From: Neisseriaceae bacterium
GTDB taxonomy: Bacteria; Pseudomonadota; Gammaproteobacteria; Burkholderiales; UBA11063
Length of the DNA: 7,879 nucleotides
Direction of reading: 5' to 3'
NCBI GenBank assembly: GCA_947454215.1
Contig: CANGJN010000021.1
Coordinates: forward strand, 1-7,879
Shown here: positions 1-7,395 of the stretch, in pieces
How positions within the stretch are numbered: position 1 is the stretch's first letter
How the letters are laid out: every line of letters begins with the position of its first letter
Made by a program: the position numbers and the translations under genes
The notes under the pieces: model-generated
The model's database searches: none
Seen by the model: only the letters and a program-made list of their open reading frames with translations
Told to the model about the DNA's origin: nothing

Positions 1-367
1 ATAAATACTTATTTTGAAAAACATTATTTTTTATTATAAATAATTTACATTATACCATACATTCAGCACTAATTTTTATGAAAATTTATTTATTTTTATA
101 TATATTGGAAATCATTGTGATATAATTATATTTATTTTAATATAATGATAAATTTTAGGAATAATAATCAATGAAATTATAAGATATAAAATCTATCTCT
201 AATAATACTTTATTAACAGATGTTACTGACTTTTAAAATGATTAAGTACTGATGATACTTTCATAATATTTATAAAAATAAAACTAGTATAAATTATTTC
301 ATAGAATATAAATAGATGACTTATAATTTTTACCGTACTTTAAAGTTAAACTTAAGTCTGTCATAAG

Positions 368-411
368 TTGTGTTTTTATTGATATGAAATCAACTATGTT
401 ATAATTTTATT
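368..411 (+). repeat. Short segment resembling the DNA upstream of the second IS630 transposase
   Basis: Two blocks occur here in the same order as at 7333-7364: TATGAAAT (383-390; copy at 7341-7348) and GTTATAATTTTATT (398-411; copy at 7351-7364). Both copies are preceded by a G-Y-G-T5-type tract. A further shared word, ATAGCGTTTTTTT, lies at 475-487 and 7329-7341. The spacing between blocks differs by several bases. This could be a solo end of the same insertion element left in the gene-free region, but chance matches are frequent in DNA this A+T-rich. Confidence 0.3.
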
Positions 412-513
412 TTTAATTCAAAAATGGAAACGTTATTAGTATATATTGCCACTATTTTATTACCATTAAAACACATAGCGTTTTTTTAAAATAAAAATAC
501 AGTTTTTACCGTT

Positions 514-687
514 TTAAGTATAAAAACATTTTTCTTTTATCATAGCCAATTCTTGAAGTGTATGTTTTGTTGCATTAACAAGTATTTTGGCTTGTAAAAC
601 GAAATGATTCAAATTTGTAATTATTTTGTATTTATCATATTTGATACAGGCAATTAATGAACAGAATATATGTGAGGATTGTGTAAT
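514..687 (-). pseudogene. Possible decayed coding relic, unidentified
   Basis: The minus strand stays open for about 57 codons between stops at 688-690 and 514-516. Its second half reads with protein-like composition (QAKILVNATKHT then LQELAMIKEK, an amphipathic helical look). There is no start codon with a ribosome-binding site at its beginning. I recognise no family. In DNA this A+T-rich an open stretch of this length can arise by chance, so this records a possible fossil and not a gene. Confidence 0.15.
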
Positions 688-842
688 TTAAGAACTTAAT
701 GGCTAGTTTTATCAGCAGTTATCAAATTGGTATGTGTCCTTAGATATTATACTGGTTTAACTAGTATTTAAATTATTGGTATAAAAAAAATTCAATTGAA
801 TTGTTGATATTTAATTACTAGATAAAAAAGTTTGAACTGTTC

Positions 843-1017
843 TTAGTAAAAAATAGTTGAGAATAAAACTATAAAATATGTTAAACTTATTAATAAGTAG
901 TTAGTAAAAAAATACAAATATATAAAACTTATTAATAAATATAGAAAGATAAATTACTAAAAAATTACAATAATGTGAATTATTTTTAAATTATAAATGT
1001 AAAAATTTATTAATAAA
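843..1017. repeat. Cluster of TTATTAATAA palindromic repeats
   Basis: Three copies of a palindromic core lie within 135 bases: CTTATTAATAAG at 886-897 (perfect 12-base palindrome), CTTATTAATAAA at 928-939 and TTTATTAATAAA at 1006-1017 (perfect palindrome). The first two belong to longer imperfect direct repeats that begin TTAGTAAAAAA (843 and 901) and end AAACTTATTAATAA (883-896 and 925-938). They lie about 320-450 bases upstream of uvrA. They may be degenerate tandem duplications or binding sites for an A+T-recognising protein. I cannot assign a function. Confidence 0.45.
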
Positions 1018-1264
1018 TTAAACTAAAGATTGATAAATATTAATCCTAATGTTTATAGAACTTCTAACACTTGTGATTAATGTAAAAATAATTTATACTC
1101 ACAAGCATCTGTTGAGTTTTTCAAATATTATCTAGTCTAAAATTGTAAAATTAAGTAAAAAATTTATTATTCCAAAATAATTAAATGTGACAATATTATG
1201 TTCAGTCTCTTAAGAAAAAACTTTTTTACTTTTTTATTCCAAATATATGAATTACAGTTTATAG

Positions 1265-1319
1265 TGGTTTATAAAATGGTTATAAAAATAAATTCTACAA
1301 AGTATTAAAGATGGTTATA
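1265..1319 (+). repeat. Three TGGTT(T)ATA words just upstream of uvrA
   Basis: TGGTTTATA at 1265-1273 and TGGTTATA at 1277-1284 and 1312-1319 occur within 75 bases of the uvrA start. Spacing is 12 and 35 bases, so they are not helically phased. This is where the uvrA promoter or leader should lie, so they could be regulatory. I find no convincing LexA/SOS box of the CTGT-N8-ACAG type in the 150 bases before uvrA. Low confidence. Confidence 0.2.
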
Positions 1320-1338
1320 GGGTTTTAAAAGGTAAGGT

Positions 1339-4161
1339 ATGATTGATAAAATTATTGTGCGTGGAGCAAGAACGCATAATTTAAAAAATATAAATATAGA
1401 TATTCCTAAAAATAAATTAATTGTTATAACTGGTGTATCTGGATCTGGTAAATCATCCTTAGCTTTTGGTACTCTGTATGCAGAAGGTCAGAGAAGATAT
1501 GTTGAGTCATTATCCACATATGCACGACAATTTTTGCAACAATCTGAAAAGCCAGAGGTTGATTTGATTGAAGGCCTATCTCCTGCAATTGCAATTGAAC
1601 AAAAAATTAGTTCTCATAATCCTAGGTCTACCGTAGGTACTACCACAGAAATTTATGATTATTTGAGATTATTGTTTGCAAGAATTGGAGACCCTTTTTG
1701 CCCCTATCATAATATTAAACTTGAAAGCCAATCAGTTAGTCAAATTGTGGATAATTTATTAGGTTTAGAAGAAGGTACAAAAATTATCATCTTATCCCCA
1801 GCTGTAAGCGATAGAAAGGGAGAGTATAATGATCTATTTCAGAATATTCAACTCAAGGGTTTTTCTAAAGTTCGAATTGATGGTGAAATATTTGATATTG
1901 AAGATGCTCCTAAATTAGAAAAAAATAAGAAGCATTCGATTGATATTGTAATTGATAAACTTAAAATATCACAAGATAAAAAAGAAAGACTAACTGATTC
2001 TATTGAAACTTCTTTAAGATTTAATAAAGATAAAATTTGTGTCTTGAAATTAGATTCCAATGAAAATATTTTATTCTCAACTTCTTATTCTTGCCCTGAA
2101 TGTGATTATTCTATACCAGAATTAGAACCTAGAATTTTTTCATTTAATAATCCATTTGGTGCTTGCAATAAATGTCAAGGATTAGGGCAAATTAGTTATT
2201 TTGACCCTAATAAAATAATATCTTCTAGTTATTTATCATTAGCTCAAGGAGCGATTAAAGGTTGGGGTGACACCTATAAATCTAATTATTTAGAATTGAT
2301 TAGTTTGGCTAATTTTTTAAATATTAAATTAGACCATACTCCGTGGAAAGATTTAGATCCTAATATACAAAATATTATTTTATATGGATTACCAGATACT
2401 TTGATACATTTATTTAATGAAAAGCATTTAATGACTCATAAAAAATTTATATTCAAAGGTGTTATTGATTATTACCAACAAAGGTTTATAGAAACTGATA
2501 GTAATAATATGAGAGATGAGTTATTAAAATATCAGAGATCTAATGTTTGTGATGAATGCTTAGGACAAAGAATTAAATTAGAATATAGAAATGTAAGAAT
2601 TAATAATTCTAATTTACCAGATTTAACAGGAATGCAATTGAAATTTATAAGAGATTTTTTGCAAAATCTTAATTTAAGTGGTAGTAAAAAGTATATAGGT
2701 GATAGAATTATTAAAGAAATAGATACTAGGCTATTTTTTTTAATCAATGTTGGTTTAGACTATCTAACATTAAATAGATCATCTAGTACTCTTTCTGGTG
2801 GAGAATCACAAAGAATAAGGCTTGCAAGTCAAATTGGTTCTGGCTTAACTGGAGTTATGTATGTTCTTGATGAACCATCAATTGGATTACATCAGAAAGA
2901 TAACGATCGTTTAATTCAGACATTAAATAATTTAAAAAATTTAGGTAATACAGTTATTTTAGTTGAGCATGATGAAGACACTATCAGATCTGCTGATTAT
3001 ATATTAGATATAGGACCTGGGGCAGGGGATAGTGGTGGTAATTTAGTTGCTAGTGGATCATTAAATGATATTATCAAAAATAAAGATTCCCTTACAGGAA
3101 AGTATTTATCTAAAAAACTTAGTATTGATGTTCCAGTTAAAAGGAGGGAGCAGAATAGAGGTTATTTAGAATTATTTAAAGCTTGTGGAAATAATTTAAA
3201 AAATGTAAATTTAAAAATTCCATTGGCTAATTTTATATGTATTACTGGTGTTTCTGGTTCAGGTAAGTCTACACTTATAAATGATACCTTATATAAAGCT
3301 ATTTTACAAAGTTTATATGGATCTTCGGCTTCAGATGCTCCAGAAAAATACGAAAAATTATTAAATGTTGACAAAATTGATAAAATAATAAATGTAGATC
3401 AAAGTCCAATAGGAAGAACTTCAAGATCAAATCCTGCTACGTACACGGGTTTATTTACTCCTATCCGAGAGATTTTTACTCAAATGTCATTGTCTAAGGA
3501 AAGAGGCTATCAAATTGGGAGATTTTCATTTAATTCATCTGAAGGTAGATGTAATAATTGTTCAGGAGATGGAATAATTAAAGTTGCGATGCATTTCCTA
3601 CCAGATATGAATGTTGTTTGTGATAAATGTAATGGGAAAAGATATAGTAGAGAGACCTTGGAAGTTTTATATAAAGGTAAAAATATTAATGATGTTTTGC
3701 AAATGACTGTTACAGATGGAATCGAGTTTTTTAAAAGTATTCCTACTGTTTTACGTAAATTAAAAACCTTGGAAGAGGTAGGACTAGGATATATAAGAAT
3801 AGGTCAGTCTTCAACGACATTATCTGGAGGAGAGGCTCAAAGAATTAAATTATCTTTAGAATTATCGAAAAGAGATACTGGTAAAACCCTATATATTTTA
3901 GATGAACCAACTACAGGGTTACACTTTCATGATATAAGTTTATTATTAAAAGTTTTGCACAAATTTGTAAATAGTGGAAATACTGTTGTTGTGATAGAAC
4001 ACAATCTTGACGTAATTAAAACTGCTGATTGGATTATCGATTTAGGTCCAGGTGGCGGGATAAATGGAGGTGAAATAATAGCAACTGGAACACCTGAACA
4101 ACTAACCAAAAATAAAAAAAGTTTTACTGGTAAATATTTGACCAAGTATTTAAAAAAATAA
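1339..4161 (+). CDS. uvrA: UvrA, excinuclease ABC subunit A (nucleotide excision repair ATPase)
   Basis: UvrA dimerises, scans DNA for bulky lesions and loads UvrB in cytoplasmic nucleotide excision repair. The 940-residue length is typical of the family. In order: Walker A GVSGSGKS (32-39); UvrB-binding and insertion region; zinc-module cysteines C252, C255, C276, C279; CxxC 404-407; ABC signature LSGGESQRI (485-493); Walker B ending VLDEPSIGLH (509-518); second Walker A GVSGSGKS (637-644); zinc-finger cysteines C738, C741, C761, C764 with 19 residues between the pairs; signature LSGGEAQRI (828-836); Walker B ILDEPTTGLH (853-862). The ATG at 1339 fits the family N-terminus (IIVRGARTHNLKNI) and has AAAAGG at 1327-1332, six bases upstream. 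Unusual residues are G44, where the family normally has Asp (SLAFDTLYAEG), and S695 in GRTSRSNPATYTG, where Pro is usual. No frameshift is seen. mltG follows 42 bases downstream, probably in the same transcript. Confidence 0.98.
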   Translation: MIDKIIVRGARTHNLKNINIDIPKNKLIVITGVSGSGKSSLAFGTLYAEGQRRYVESLSTYARQFLQQSEKPEVDLIEGLSPAIAIEQKISSHNPRSTVGTTTEIYDYLRLLFARIGDPFCPYHNIKLESQSVSQIVDNLLGLEEGTKIIILSPAVSDRKGEYNDLFQNIQLKGFSKVRIDGEIFDIEDAPKLEKNKKHSIDIVIDKLKISQDKKERLTDSIETSLRFNKDKICVLKLDSNENILFSTSYSCPECDYSIPELEPRIFSFNNPFGACNKCQGLGQISYFDPNKIISSSYLSLAQGAIKGWGDTYKSNYLELISLANFLNIKLDHTPWKDLDPNIQNIILYGLPDTLIHLFNEKHLMTHKKFIFKGVIDYYQQRFIETDSNNMRDELLKYQRSNVCDECLGQRIKLEYRNVRINNSNLPDLTGMQLKFIRDFLQNLNLSGSKKYIGDRIIKEIDTRLFFLINVGLDYLTLNRSSSTLSGGESQRIRLASQIGSGLTGVMYVLDEPSIGLHQKDNDRLIQTLNNLKNLGNTVILVEHDEDTIRSADYILDIGPGAGDSGGNLVASGSLNDIIKNKDSLTGKYLSKKLSIDVPVKRREQNRGYLELFKACGNNLKNVNLKIPLANFICITGVSGSGKSTLINDTLYKAILQSLYGSSASDAPEKYEKLLNVDKIDKIINVDQSPIGRTSRSNPATYTGLFTPIREIFTQMSLSKERGYQIGRFSFNSSEGRCNNCSGDGIIKVAMHFLPDMNVVCDKCNGKRYSRETLEVLYKGKNINDVLQMTVTDGIEFFKSIPTVLRKLKTLEEVGLGYIRIGQSSTTLSGGEAQRIKLSLELSKRDTGKTLYILDEPTTGLHFHDISLLLKVLHKFVNSGNTVVVIEHNLDVIKTADWIIDLGPGGGINGGEIIATGTPEQLTKNKKSFTGKYLTKYLKK

Positions 4162-4203
4162 AATATTTTAATCTAGTTAATTTGCTTAAAAGGTTAGTTT
4201 AAA

Positions 4204-5256
4204 ATGAATTCTAATAAAGGGACCACATTTAAAAAAACAAATATATTTACTAAAATATTTATTTTATTATTCTCAGTTCTATTTATATTTGTTGGTTATG
4301 AAATTTTTTTTCCAGTGCCATTAGTTAATAATAATTATTCATTAGTAATTTCGAAGGGTGATTCAGTAAAATCTATAATAAATAATTTATATGAGCATAA
4401 GATTATTAGAGATAAATATATGCTTAGGATTTTATTAAGAATATCTCATAAAGATACTAAAATTTATCCAGGGTTATATTTTTTGAAACAAAGTATTTCA
4501 TTATTAAAGTTATTTTATAAAATAACAAGTGGAAACCCTGACCAAATAGCAATAGTAATTGTGCCTGGATGGAATATAATTCAACTCAGGGCATATGTAG
4601 ATGGATTACAAAAAATCCAACATTTAACAAAAAGTCTTACTGAAGAGCAATTAAGACAGAACTTAAAAATTACTTTTGATAATTTAGAAGGTGCTTTTTA
4701 TCCGACTACTTATTTTATGGCACCTAATCAAACAGACTTAGAGTTTTACGAAACAGCTTATAGATTTATGGAAAAAAAACTTGAGGCGTTGTATCTTAAT
4801 CGAAATAAGTTTTCTCATTATAAAAACAGGTATGAATTATTAATTATGGCAAGTTTAATTCAAAAAGAAACTAATGACAAGCAAGATATGATTTATGTAT
4901 CTACAGTATTTAATAATAGAATAAATAATGGAATGAAGTTGCAAGATGACCCTGCAGTATTCTATGGATTACATAATAAAAGTGAAATTAGCCATAAAGA
5001 TTTTTTAATAGATACTAAATATAATACCTATTTGCATGCAGGATTTCCAGTATCTCCAATATGTATACCATCAGAAAATGCCTTAATTGCCGCAAGTAAC
5101 CCTGAAAATAATCCTAAATTGTTATATTTTATTGCTGATGGTAAAGGAAAAACAAAATTTTCAGAAACATTTGAACAACATAAAAAAAATATAATTAAGT
5201 TTTTAAAGAAAAATAGAAAAAAAACTAGCAGAAGTGGTAAAATATTTAAAGACTAA
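4204..5256 (+). CDS. mltG: MltG (YceG-like) endolytic murein transglycosylase
   Basis: MltG is an inner-membrane endolytic transglycosylase that cleaves nascent glycan strands and is thought to terminate their elongation. The 350-residue length is normal. A short basic cytoplasmic tail is followed by one membrane helix (about 15-35), a LysM-like region (about 45-115), then the YceG catalytic domain. Visible motifs are PGWNIIQLR (121-129), LEGAFYPTTY (161-170), the catalytic Glu E222 in LIQKET, NNRINNGMKLQDDP (237-250), YNTYLHAGFP (273-282) and the closing YFIADGKGKTKFS (308-320). T168 replaces the Asp usual in the LEG-F-PDTY motif. The lysine-rich tail (335-350) is probably disordered. AAAAGG at 4188-4193 lies ten bases before the ATG. 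In many proteobacteria mltG is followed by tmk and holB; here it follows uvrA and is followed by gene-free DNA. The family call is secure; rearrangement of the operon is inference. Confidence 0.95.
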   Translation: MNSNKGTTFKKTNIFTKIFILLFSVLFIFVGYEIFFPVPLVNNNYSLVISKGDSVKSIINNLYEHKIIRDKYMLRILLRISHKDTKIYPGLYFLKQSISLLKLFYKITSGNPDQIAIVIVPGWNIIQLRAYVDGLQKIQHLTKSLTEEQLRQNLKITFDNLEGAFYPTTYFMAPNQTDLEFYETAYRFMEKKLEALYLNRNKFSHYKNRYELLIMASLIQKETNDKQDMIYVSTVFNNRINNGMKLQDDPAVFYGLHNKSEISHKDFLIDTKYNTYLHAGFPVSPICIPSENALIAASNPENNPKLLYFIADGKGKTKFSETFEQHKKNIIKFLKKNRKKTSRSGKIFKD

Positions 5257-5626
5257 CAATTAATTAAATTATAAATTAAACGAATGTTTTTAATTTTTTT
5301 ATATCTATCCTATAAAACTGTGGAAATTGTTAAATTAAATAAGTTAAACTTAACATTTTTCTAATATACTTTTAACAAAATTTTTATGAGCAGTATTTTT
5401 TTTAAAAAGATTTTTTACATCTACCTAGTGTAAGCATGTTTTAGTGTATCTTTATTTATTCTTATTGCCAAACAGCGTATGGATTTTTCTTTTAATTTTT
5501 AGTGAATTATGTTATTACTCTGTGACATCTAACATATTGAATTGATAATTTATAATTATTCAATTTTACAAAATTATGCAAGATTCTTCTCTTTATATAT
5601 ATTATTAAGAATAAAAATAAAGTAAT

Positions 5627-5647
5627 TTACAATTTTTTTTATCTAAA
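5627..5647 (+). repeat. Copy of a 21-base segment also upstream of the IS630 transposase
   Basis: This 21-base segment, TTACAATTTT followed by a T/A tract and ATCTAAA, matches 7398-7418 at 19 of 21 positions. Looser similarity continues to the left (TATTATTAA...AAAAT...TAA in both places). One copy lies about 80 bases before the start at 5726 and the other about 23 bases before the start at 7441. It could be a shared element end or simple low-complexity resemblance. Confidence 0.3.
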
Positions 5648-5711
5648 ATAACTTACAAACTTTAGTTTCCTAAAAATCAAATAAAAGATGAAATATATAT
5701 TTAAAACTTAA

Positions 5712-5718
5712 TAAGGAG
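5712..5718 (+). promoter_or_regulatory. Strong Shine-Dalgarno sequence TAAGGAG
   Basis: TAAGGAG lies seven bases before the ATG at 5726. It is the best ribosome-binding site in the window, since uvrA and mltG have only AAAAGG. It fixes the start of the secreted protein and argues that the gene is real and translated. Confidence 0.75.
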
Positions 5719-5725
5719 CAGTTAA

Positions 5726-6724
5726 ATGAAAAAAATTATTTTTAATTTTTTTTTTATAATACCACTTCTAGTTTTTTCCTTTCAAGATAGTGATTTAATA
5801 AATTATTTTACTTCACATCCTAATGAAGAAATAAACTGTTATTGGAGTGAACATATTTATTTCCTTGAAGGATTTTCATGTGAGATATTTTATAGAAATA
5901 ATTCTTACCATCTACTTTTTTCCAATCGATATAGAGGAAATACTATTTCATCGCAAATTGAATTTATCAATACGGGGACAGTTGATAAACCTAATTTCCA
6001 AATTATATATCAAGATGAATTTTATGATGAAAAAAGTAACAGTTATAAACATTTTTTTTATGAAAATAGCAGAATTATATTTATAGATAATGACGAAAGA
6101 ACAGTTTCTTTTCTTATACGCTATGCACAAGGTGCTAATGAGCATTTAGAAGAACAATATCATTCTAATTTTTATTTTTATAAACATGAGTTCTTTAGAT
6201 CTGAACCTTCCACTTTTTCTTTAAAAAAAATTATTACATCTAAATCCTTAGAATTTTATAAAGCATTTGATTCAAGCAATTTTTCATCTGAAATTCCGAC
6301 TTTAAAACTTGATAAAATAAAATCAATATACCAAATGGCTCTTAAAGAACAACATTGCTTTAAATCACCTTTTGGTTGTTTGTATAAAATGATTGCTTTA
6401 TTTGACACAATTGTCATACAAAATCCTGATATTCCAAAGCCTTTAGTAATGATAACAGATATAATTTTGCATAATATTAGTGATTACAAAATTATTGGTC
6501 ATATAAAATATCATGAGGAAAGATTTAAATCTTATCCATCTGCTATTATGAAAATATGGAAATCCCATGTGGTTTTAATTTATCGTGCATCTGATGATAA
6601 AAAAATATATGTATTAGATCCTTATTTTCTTGAAGATGGAGTGATAGAGTATGACCAATGGTTGTTAGAATACCTTAAGGCTAAAAATGATTTTACAGTA
6701 GAATTATATCAACGTTTGGACTAA
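5726..6724 (+). CDS. Putative secreted protein with a protein-glutaminase/papain-like Cys-His-Asp domain
   Basis: I do not recognise the full-length protein. Residues 1 to about 19 form a Sec signal peptide (MKK, a Phe/Ile/Leu-rich core, then VFSFQ), so export is expected; the cleavage site is uncertain. Residues 25-160 are rich in aromatic residues and probably beta, with C38 and C52 able to pair; they could be a pro-region or a binding domain. The last third has SPFGCLYKM (C218), I-W-K-S-H-V-V-L-I (H281) and IYVLDPYF (D298), then W312. This matches the order and local context of secreted protein glutaminases, which deamidate glutamines in proteins: GCYARA, then W-x-x-HVA, then the DPS of IIDPSLF, then W. 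The Arg after the catalytic Cys is not conserved, and the Cys-His gap (63) is longer than in the Chryseobacterium enzyme as I recall it. A YopT/C58-like or other papain-fold protease is an alternative. The gene stands alone, with no visible immunity gene, and has a T10 run in the signal-peptide codons. Existence as a gene is near certain; the enzyme call is about even. Confidence 0.85.
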   Translation: MKKIIFNFFFIIPLLVFSFQDSDLINYFTSHPNEEINCYWSEHIYFLEGFSCEIFYRNNSYHLLFSNRYRGNTISSQIEFINTGTVDKPNFQIIYQDEFYDEKSNSYKHFFYENSRIIFIDNDERTVSFLIRYAQGANEHLEEQYHSNFYFYKHEFFRSEPSTFSLKKIITSKSLEFYKAFDSSNFSSEIPTLKLDKIKSIYQMALKEQHCFKSPFGCLYKMIALFDTIVIQNPDIPKPLVMITDIILHNISDYKIIGHIKYHEERFKSYPSAIMKIWKSHVVLIYRASDDKKIYVLDPYFLEDGVIEYDQWLLEYLKAKNDFTVELYQRLD

Positions 6725-6904
6725 ACTTATCAATATTTACAGTATTCTCAATTGTATTTGAATCTAATAAATTGCGATTTGAATATTGAATTGCTTTAAA
6801 AATCTAAGTATACTAATTTACTAATTTCATTTGATTAATATAGCCTAAGTTTGAGTAAATTTTACTATTCACACTAACTCCTAGAGAGGATACAAAATAA
6901 TTTT

Positions 6905-7312
6905 AATTTAAGATATATCACTCCTAGGCCAAAACATCACAAACTAGATAAGTCAACACATGAAGAATTTATACAAGAGGTTGATGAAAACATTGAGGTA
7001 AATAAATGAGATTTAGTTTTATTTATGGATTAATCAAGATGTGGCATTCATTCAAATACAGGTTATGGTTGGTTTGGCTGTGGAACAAGAACTACAGTTG
7101 ACATATCGTGATGAAAATTTCTATGTTTTTTCTGCTGTTTGTAGTCCCACTGTGTCCAGTTTTTATTTAATCTTACCAAGTGTTGACTCTCAATGTATGA
7201 GTCATTCATAAATGAGTTGTCATTGGATAATTCTGATAAAAAACACGAGTAATTGCTGATTGTGCTTCAGGCATGATTTAAAAACATTACAGAAAATATT
7301 TCTATTACTATA
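6905..7312 (+). pseudogene. Degraded IS630-family transposase catalytic domain
   Basis: Only the catalytic (DDE) half of an IS630-type transposase remains. Frame 2 (6905-7103) reads RYITPRPKHHKLDKSTHEEF, then after a TGA at 7007-7009 LVLFMD (first catalytic Asp at 7028-7030), a TAA at 7031-7033 where the family has Glu, and SRCGIHSNTGYGWF...GTRTTV. This matches the family pattern FFDE(S/A)RFGTHS..GHGWF..GSRT. The frame then shifts to frame 3 at about 7104 (ENFYVFSAV...FYLILPSVDSQCM, stop at 7209-7211). It shifts back to frame 2 at about 7235 (LLIVLQA, then TGA for Trp at 7274-7276, FKN, ITENISIT), corresponding to the LI.D.AGWHKS...PENI block. The second catalytic Asp appears lost, the third acidic motif is absent, and no N-terminal half is found upstream. 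It cannot encode a functional transposase. Confidence 0.8.
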
Positions 7313-7332
7313 CTTAAATCTGCAATAAATAG

Positions 7333-7364
7333 CGTTTTTTTATGAAATAGGTTATAATTTTATT
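7333..7364 (+). repeat. Leader segment of the IS630 element with a partner at 368-411
   Basis: It contains TATGAAAT (7341-7348) and GTTATAATTTTATT (7351-7364), both present in the same order at 383-411. TATAAT at 7353-7358 is a perfect -10 hexamer, but no good -35 lies 16-18 bases upstream, so a promoter for the transposase is only a suggestion. Confidence 0.3.
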
Positions 7365-7395
7365 ATTATTAAAATATTAAAATATAAAATAAATT

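Larger units (their letters stand above)
1..1338. other. Gene-free, very A+T-rich region upstream of uvrA
   Basis: No open frame here has a plausible length, start and ribosome-binding site on either strand. The DNA is dominated by A and T runs with many stops in all frames. The stretch about 540-760 is slightly less biased and could be the last trace of a decayed gene. Short repeats are listed separately: TTTTTACCGT at 327-336 and 503-512, a segment at 368-411 resembling 7333-7364, and TTATTAATAA palindromes at 883-1017. I see no tRNA, rRNA or CRISPR array. Long non-coding stretches of this type are common in eroding genomes of host-restricted bacteria; that reading is inference. Confidence 0.6.
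5257..5725. other. Gene-free intergenic stretch between mltG and the secreted-protein gene
   Basis: No credible open frame or RNA gene is visible in these 469 bases. GTTAAACTTAAC at 5343-5354 followed by ATTTTT could form only a very weak A+T hairpin, so I do not call a terminator. AAGTTAAACTTAA (5341-5353) also occurs at 343-355. The segment 5627-5647 closely matches 7398-7418. A promoter for the downstream gene must lie here, but I cannot pick a convincing -35/-10 pair; TATATT at 5696-5701 is only a candidate -10. Confidence 0.55.

Noticed and set aside
835..850. GAAC-T-GTTC resembling a Gram-positive-type SOS box
   Set aside because: The half-site spacing is one base where the motif needs four, and it lies about 500 bases from uvrA.
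1090..1140. Short protein-like reading LYSQASVEFFKYYLV upstream of uvrA
   Set aside because: Fewer than 20 codons between stops with no start; too short to separate from chance.
1848..2060. Minus-strand open frame of 70 codons within uvrA
   Set aside because: Antisense shadow of the intact uvrA frame, with no ribosome-binding site and no recognisable protein. The similar minus-strand frames at 2532-2747, 3162-3374 and 3927-4145 were rejected for the same reason.
5343..5359. GTTAAACTTAAC followed by ATTTTT as a rho-independent terminator of mltG
   Set aside because: The stem is five A+T-rich pairs with a two-base loop, too weak to be credible.
5847..6086. Plus-strand open frame of 79 codons inside the secreted-protein gene
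   Set aside because: Out-of-frame overlap with a gene that has a strong start signal. It is low-complexity in Ile and Phe with no domain signature. The minus-strand frame at 5948-6145 is likewise a shadow.
6730..6789. TCAATATT (6730-6737) and AATATTGA (6782-6789) flanking an imperfect inverted repeat after the secreted-protein gene
   Set aside because: The arms are interrupted and A+T-only, and no T run follows. It is neither a clear terminator nor a clear IS terminal repeat.
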